A stretch of 64,000 bases of DNA from Punctularia strigosozonata HHB-11173 SS5 (lineage: Eukaryota > Basidiomycota > Agaricomycetes > Corticiales > Punctulariaceae): contig NW_006767439.1 of NCBI RefSeq assembly GCF_000264995.1, forward strand, positions 995,573 through 1,059,572, given 5' to 3'. A program made the translations under genes and the position numbers. Positions within the stretch are counted from its first letter, which is position 1, and each line of letters opens with the position of its first letter. Shown piece after piece: positions 58,866-64,000 of the stretch. The notes below the pieces were generated by a model that saw nothing but the letters and a program-made list of their open reading frames with translations, searched no databases and was not told where the DNA came from.

Positions 58866-60834
58866 ATGGCAAGTAATGGCGTGAAATCGCGTACCGGCGA
58901 ATCTCCAGCACACTCTCGCGAATCGACGGAGAGCTCGCGGCGTTCCTTCGACAGTAATTCAGGCCGCATTATACCATCGCCCGCTGGCACCGGATTAGAG
59001 GGCGACAATGCCAATGGCGGCGGGAAGGAATCTCAGAATGAAGAAGAGCTGCGTCAGGAGTTAGCTCGAGTCAGAGAAGAGAAGGATGAGCTGGACACCA
59101 AATATCAGGGTCTGCTCACAAAGTTGAATCAAATGCGGACTACGTTAGGCACCAAGATCAAACAGGATGCTGTACGTATATGTTCCTCCTCCTTTTCACC
59201 CTGTGTTTCCCGCTCGGATGTCGACCACTTGTCTGAAATCATCGCACTTTCGAGGCTTTTCTACCCGTCGATGGCTGGTGACAAATCCGTTGATGTTGTT
59301 TACTATGCTGACAGGGGTGCGCATAGGAAGAGCTCGACAGAAGGGAACAGCTCCTCCAGCAGTTGAATGCCGAGAACGAGGACCTGGCTGCGACAGTCGA
59401 AACCCTCAAATCCGAACTCATATCCGCGAACGAGGAATCGGAACGGCATGCTCGCGAATTGGACCGTATACGAAGCCAGGCGCTGCAGGAGAGCGCGCAG
59501 GAGACGCTTTCCCGGGAACGCGAACTGAGGGAGACCCAGGCGGAACTGGAGCGAGTGAGGATGGAGAGGGAGGAATGGGAGAGGGAAGCGGCGCAGGGAC
59601 GATTGAGGGAGGAGGAAGCGAGGGCAGATCTGGACGCGTTCAGGAAGGAATGGGAGATGGAGCGGGAGGCGCACAACAGGGAGGCGGAGGAGCTTGCGCG
59701 CGAAAGGGAGAAGGCCGCGAATCTGCAATCCGTGCTAGAAGACTTTCAATCTGGTGAGTGTACAGCGCGCCCAATGATTCTACATTCTTGATATGTTTCT
59801 TCTCTCAGCGAAAGATCGCGAAATCCGGACGGCTGTGGCAGATTTGGAATCTCGGCTCGTTCAAGTCACGCAATCATTGGCAGAATATAAACATCGTGCA
59901 CACACTGCCGAGGTTGGTATCCGATTGGTGTTTCATTCTTGTGGCCATGTCTTGACACTTGGACTATATGCTAGATGCGAATTGAAGAGACATCGACAGA
60001 CACCAGTCTCGTTCAGGACCTCCAGAGGAAGCTCAAGGAGAAGGAAGTCCTCACTGAGAAGTTGCGGCATGAAGGTACTCCATTCGTTTACCAACATCTC
60101 AGACCCTATCTGACCTTTGTTCAATATAGCCGTCATCATCAATGAACATCTGCTTGAAGCTCTCCGTCGACTGCGCAAAACTTCATCCGAGACGAACGTC
60201 GATCGTCGGCTAGTCACGAATATCGTCCTGCAATACATCACGACACCCCGCGGAGATAGCAAGCGCTACGAGATGCTGTCATTGCTAGCGACGATCCTGT
60301 CTTGGAATGACGCCGAGAGGGAAAGAGCTGGATTGCAGCGGACGGGCTCTGCTGGACCACCACCTCCTATAGGGCAACGCACCGCCAGCGGCCAGACTCC
60401 GAGCAAAGGTGATCTGGACAAGACCGACGTCACGGAGGTGAGTTCGAGTGCTCGTCCTCTCAAGGAAAACCCGTCTTGCTGAACATAATCTCTAGTCCTT
60501 CTCCAAGCTTTGGGTCGAGTTCCTTCTGACAGAAGCTAACTCTGCGACGGGCGATACCTCGCCGTCGGCGATCAGGACCCCTTCACGTTCGAGCTTCTCG
60601 TTGTCCGTACCGGGTTCACCTACGACGGCAAAGCTCTCCCCGACGCAGTCCACGCCGCAGCTGCCGAAGCTGTCCCCAAAGGAACAACATCAACGCTTAG
60701 GCGTCACGTCTACGAGCGGAAGCAGTTGGCGGTTGCCTTCGTGGAGTTCCAAGTCCGATGTGCAGCTTAGTGCACCGCCTCCAGGGCCAGGCAGGAAGAA
60801 TGGTGCTGGAGAGGCTCATGAAGAGGCTCCGTGA
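58866..60834 (+). CDS. GRIP-domain golgin (Imh1-like)
   Basis: Six exons (58866-59171, 59327-59753, 59809-59912, 59975-60074, 60130-60437, 60496-60834) give 527 residues. A Ser-rich N-terminus precedes a long coiled coil (about residues 60-310: ELRQELARVREEKDELDTKY and several hundred Glu/Arg-rich positions). The GRIP domain follows at about 315-380: INEHLLEALRRLRKTSSETN, VDRRLVTNIVLQYITTPRGD, KRYEMLSLLATILSW, containing the conserved Tyr. GRIP domains bind the Arl1 GTPase at the trans-Golgi and tether vesicles. A Ser/Pro-rich tail ends the protein. It starts 302 bp after the CHAT stop, on the same strand. Confidence 0.9.
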
Positions 60835-61490
60835 CACTGAGACAATCAGCGTATTGTTGTTTTTAGCTACATCCATTCCACTTCGTAACTCAGACAGGTC
60901 GTGGCCAGGATCAATATGCGTGTCATCATCGCAGACTGCAAGCTGGTTCGACTGTCGTCAGGATTTAGGAACATGTTAGCTATCCTGTGCGCATATCGAA
61001 CAGTCGGCTTTGCATGCGCAAATTTGTGATTCGTTTTGGCCGGCAAAGCAGGTGATGCTCGAATCGCGGCACGGCCAATTCTGAGTAACGGGCAGGTTAC
61101 GAGGAGAAGGACGAGAGAGACGAAGATGAATCTTCCGGACGGAAAAGAATGGCAAGACGTTGCCCAATACCATACCAACTTCACCCGCGACTTCCCTGAG
61201 TTTCTGCCTATATGTTCCTGTTGGGGTGCGAGTCTATCGGCCCGCCGCAATGTCATCACTTCCGTATCGTCGTCGATGAGAGTATCCGGACCACGTAGCG
61301 CAGAAGCTGACAAGTGAACCAGCTTCACGACCCTACGAGGAACTATAGGCAGACGCGAAATTGTACCGTAACTCAGAACAGCAGATTGGCGCAAGACCGA
61401 AGTACCTCTGAACTCTGGACATCCGAATCTCTTTTCCGTCCACCGCCGGTGACCGCCAATTCAATGGACTAAATGTACTGAGCTGAATAA
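60835..61490. other. Convergent 3' flanks, no supported gene
   Basis: Lies between the golgin (+) and the F-box gene (-). Open frames on both strands (for example 60867-61394 minus) show no recognisable motif. Confidence 0.4.
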
Positions 61491-63189
61491 CTAGTACAGA
61501 TCTGAGTCGTCCGAATCATATCCCATTGAATCTGTTATCAGTACATGATCCAGACCGGCGATACCGCTAAGACTGTCAATCACATCCTCCTCGAGCTCAT
61601 CAGCACATGAGAAGTCCAACATGATCCCTGTTGCTTCGTACCTCTGACGAAGCAGATTGTGCCAGGAGTCGATGTCCTCGTCAGTTGGAGTGCCGTAAGC
61701 GATGTCGAGATGAATGCGCCGCATCGCAGGGAGCAGCATGGGTAACGTTGGAAGGAGAAGGGGGATGATTACCCTGAAGGTTTCGACAGTTCTCAGGACA
61801 AGTTTTCTTGCGCGTTCTCCGCGGGTAAGTAGATGAGCCACGAGTACATCCCGGTCGGGGTCTTCGGAGCTCGATAGCTCTAGTTCCAAACATCCGAGGC
61901 TGTTGATGCGGATGACTGAGATGATGTCTATGATTGCATGTGTCCATTCATGAGGAATGGAGAGGCAAAGGGGAGGCGTCTTGCTTGAATCGGCCGAGTA
62001 TACCTCAAGCTTGTAGTATGCCGTGTCCTCCATGCTCGGCTTGAGTACCAGACGCCGCACTGGACGTGCGTCAGTTCGAAACGTGCAGTGGTTTGCAAGC
62101 ATGCCTATCAATGAAGAGAAGTCGCATGGCGTTTGCTCGAAAAGGAATTCAACCTCAAGCGACGTGTCGGGAGGGACCTTGAGGTAGCGCAGCAGTTGGG
62201 AGGTTCGCGATGCGAAAGTAGACAGGTTCAAGATGGACAATCGATCCAGCTTCACAATATCCCCAGGTACCTCTTCGGGCCTTGCAGATAGAGCATTCGT
62301 AGACCATTCTATAGTCACCGCCAAGGTACATAGATTAGGCATGCATCTGAGGGCGGCAACCAGTTGCTCTGTGCTGGGAAAATGACCTCCAGGTATGTTT
62401 CGAAGCTTGAGGTCTATCAGGCCATGTACGATTGAAGTGCAGAATATCATATCCCATTTGAAGGACAAATTCCGGATTGACAATGTACGGAGCCGAGGTG
62501 CATGTCGGCCCAAGAAGTGATCCGGCAGTCCCCTTCTCGCTCCAACTCCTCAGGGCTACGGAGCAATGAACGAGGGCAGGTGCTGGAAGAGAGAGATGTC
62601 CGGCATTCTGTGCGATGACACCTGAATACTCGTGTAGATCAAGCCTTCGGATGCGACCGAGCTGGCCCAAAGCGGCCGTCACGGCGCCAACGGTAGGGTG
62701 TTTATCCTCTGGGTCGTTCACAAATGTGAAGCCGTCATCCGATGTTGAGAACGTCAATGGTGCCTCCTTCGATCGCGATAAGAACAATTCGGTAAGCTCC
62801 AGAGTATCGCGGGGAACTATGGTCCAGATGGCAGCAGTGTTGAGAGCTAACCCGCGCCAAATCCGGCAAACATATGCGAACATATAACCGGTAGGAAACT
62901 TGTTGGAGTGAGTATACGCGGAGTTGCGCACGAATAAATGGAAGATGCGGGACAACACCTCAGGAGGGAGGCACGAGACGGGTGTTATTTGATCGCGGCG
63001 CTCACGTAGCAAGCGAACACGTTCGAGAAGCGATTCAATTTCCTCATCTATCAGTTTCTGTTGTTGTCGATAGCCAGTCAAATGACGCGATGCCGTGATG
63101 GTCGGCGATGCCTTTGGACTACCGGGAGATTAACATGTCAGACTCTACACGAGATTGGGTCTGAAAGATACCCACTGGGTCGAAGCCAT
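61491..63189 (-). pseudogene. F-box protein gene with a single frameshift
   Basis: Exon 1 (63189-63176) and exon 2 (63118 leftwards) open with a classic basidiomycete F-box protein: coiled coil LIDEEIESLLERVRLLRERR, then F-box ITPVSCLPPEVLSRIFHLFV and VCRIWRGLALNTAAIWTIV. The frame then breaks near 62530-62533. Downstream, LPDHFLGRHAPRLRTLSIRN continues the same protein in another frame for about 345 codons of leucine-rich-repeat-like sequence to a stop at 61491. Removing one base from the four-C run would give a 546-residue protein, so the break is one extra base. Either this is a real frameshift (pseudogene or allele) or a sequencing error. It belongs to a different F-box group from paralogues A-C. 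Confidence 0.75.
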
Positions 63190-63424
63190 CTTCAATAATT
63201 TCTGACGAGAGCAAGACACTGTTCTCGATCGTTTGTTGCAAGAGGATGCTAAGTCGCAGGCCTGCTGCCCGTCTTGTCTTTGCCTTCCCCTGGTTAAGTG
63301 ATACACAGGATCGTTGAGCAAGATAGAACTATGCTTTCAAGCGTGAAATGAGGATGTCAGAGGAATGGAGTCTTGTTTGGCAGTACGACGAGAGCGAAAT
63401 TCTTGTGTTCAACGAGCCAGACAA

Positions 63425-63657
63425 TAGGGGGTCTCAAAGTTGGCGATTATGGGATAGATTATGGAGTGGATTCGAAAGTCGATTATGGTCGCGGATTATG
63501 GTCGAATCGAGTGTAGCGGCTCTGGAGCCGCTACACTAGGGGGCCTCAAAGTTGGCGATTATGCACTGATTCTGCGTCGGATTATGTACGGATTATGTGT
63601 CGATTCTCCTGTCGCTACATGACCATAATCCACCTTTCAACTTTGAATCCCCCGCTA
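63425..63657. mobile_element. MITE-like repeat element with TA ends
   Basis: Both ends are flanked by TA (63425-63426 and 63656-63657). The left end (GGGGGTCTCAAAGTTG then GCGATTATGG) is matched in inverted orientation by the right end (CAACTTTGAATCCCCCGC preceded by CCATAATCCACC), an imperfect terminal inverted repeat of about 30 bp. A second copy of the left end sits inside at 63537-63563 with one mismatch, and GATTATG occurs seven times forward (63445, 63457, 63481, 63494, 63557, 63580, 63591) plus once inverted (63624). No coding capacity. TA duplications point to the Tc1/mariner superfamily as a possible donor; this is inference. Confidence 0.55.
63511..63536. repeat. Perfect 12-bp inverted repeat (hairpin)
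   Basis: GTGTAGCGGCTC at 63511-63522 pairs perfectly with GAGCCGCTACAC at 63525-63536 around a 2-nt centre (TG). It ends exactly where the internal copy of the element terminus begins (TA at 63537). Confidence 0.9.
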
Positions 63658-64000
63658 CAACTCCCGATTCTGTCTGGATTCCGTACATGAATCATCTCCT
63701 GCCGACGCATCGGCATGTCCTTCTGAGCTTGAAATCAGAGTTCGGCCGCACGGCTGAGCCTGCATTTGTGCCGAAGCGCGACCTAAGTAACCTGACGACC
63801 TAAGTACTCGGCATTCCGACACCTCTGTGCCCACTACAATCAACACGATGGATTGCACCAACAGATCTGATCATGCCAGTTCAACAGGTATATGTGCTAT
63901 GAATTTAAATAGTTTACTGAGTTAGAGACGAGCATGTGGCTATTTTGACCAGTGCATTTATGAGTGCTCGTAGATATAATTTGTATATATAGTGTGTTAT
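63658..64000. other. Right edge, no supported gene
   Basis: Short frames only; A/T content rises near the window end. Nothing recognised. Confidence 0.4.

Noticed and set aside
60867-61394. 175-codon minus frame with a hydrophobic segment
   Set aside because: Lies in the convergent 3' flanks, lacks recognisable domains, and a competing plus-strand frame is equally open.
1-64000. Search for CRISPR arrays, prokaryotic operons, rRNA or a secondary-metabolite core enzyme
   Set aside because: No regularly spaced repeats, rRNA-like stretches or PKS, NRPS or terpene-cyclase signatures were seen; the P450 pair is therefore not part of an evident biosynthetic cluster here.

Overview
This window is nuclear DNA from a filamentous basidiomycete, most likely an Agaricomycete (mushroom or polypore type). 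The evidence is GC-rich genes cut by many 50-90 bp introns with clear GT..AG (a few GC..AG) borders, and families typical of that group: exon-rich P450s, basidiomycete F-box/leucine-rich-repeat-like proteins, TPR-CHAT proteins, Zn2Cys6 regulators and WSC proteins. There are no operons, phage genes or CRISPR arrays. All gene models were spliced by eye from frame continuity and known family motifs. Most close exactly in frame, which is why some have high confidence; starts and very small exons are the weakest points.

Left part (1-24.3 kb): a truncated secreted-protein gene (-), a SWI3/RSC8-type chromatin-remodelling subunit (+), two tandem P450 genes (+), two F-box-like paralogues (-), a Zn2Cys6 regulator (+), an ELYS-type nuclear-pore protein (+), a MYND-finger protein (+), LSM8 (-) and a triose-phosphate/nucleotide-sugar-type transporter (+) divergent from LSM8.

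Middle (24.3-43.5 kb): an MFS transporter (+), a secreted WSC-domain protein built from exon-sized repeats (-), a third F-box-like paralogue (-), a 14-exon serine carboxypeptidase with an altered oxyanion motif (-), a COPII coat protein SEC24 carrying an N-terminal WW domain (-), mitochondrial ribosomal protein uS5m (-) and a PITH-domain protein (+).

Right part (43.5-64 kb): a Ran1/Ksp1-like protein kinase (+), an unrecognised serine-rich protein (-), an NCS1 uracil/allantoin-type permease (+) interrupted by a 255-N gap flanked by an 855-bp near-identical direct duplication that is probably an assembly artefact, a TPR-CHAT caspase-like protein (+), a GRIP-domain golgin (+), a frameshifted F-box gene (-), and a 233-bp MITE-like element with TA ends near the right edge.

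The genes do not form one pathway. Housekeeping functions (transcription, nuclear pore, RNA processing, mitochondrial translation, secretory traffic) are interleaved with lineage-specific families (P450s, F-box proteins, CHAT, WSC, permeases). The tandem P450 pair next to two F-box paralogues is the main duplication-rich stretch. I did not find a complete, clearly novel multi-gene system. The strongest oddities are the CHAT gene with its unresolved N-terminus, the carboxypeptidase motif change, the SEC24-WW fusion, the donor-site switches in the second P450, and the repeat element at 63.4-63.7 kb.
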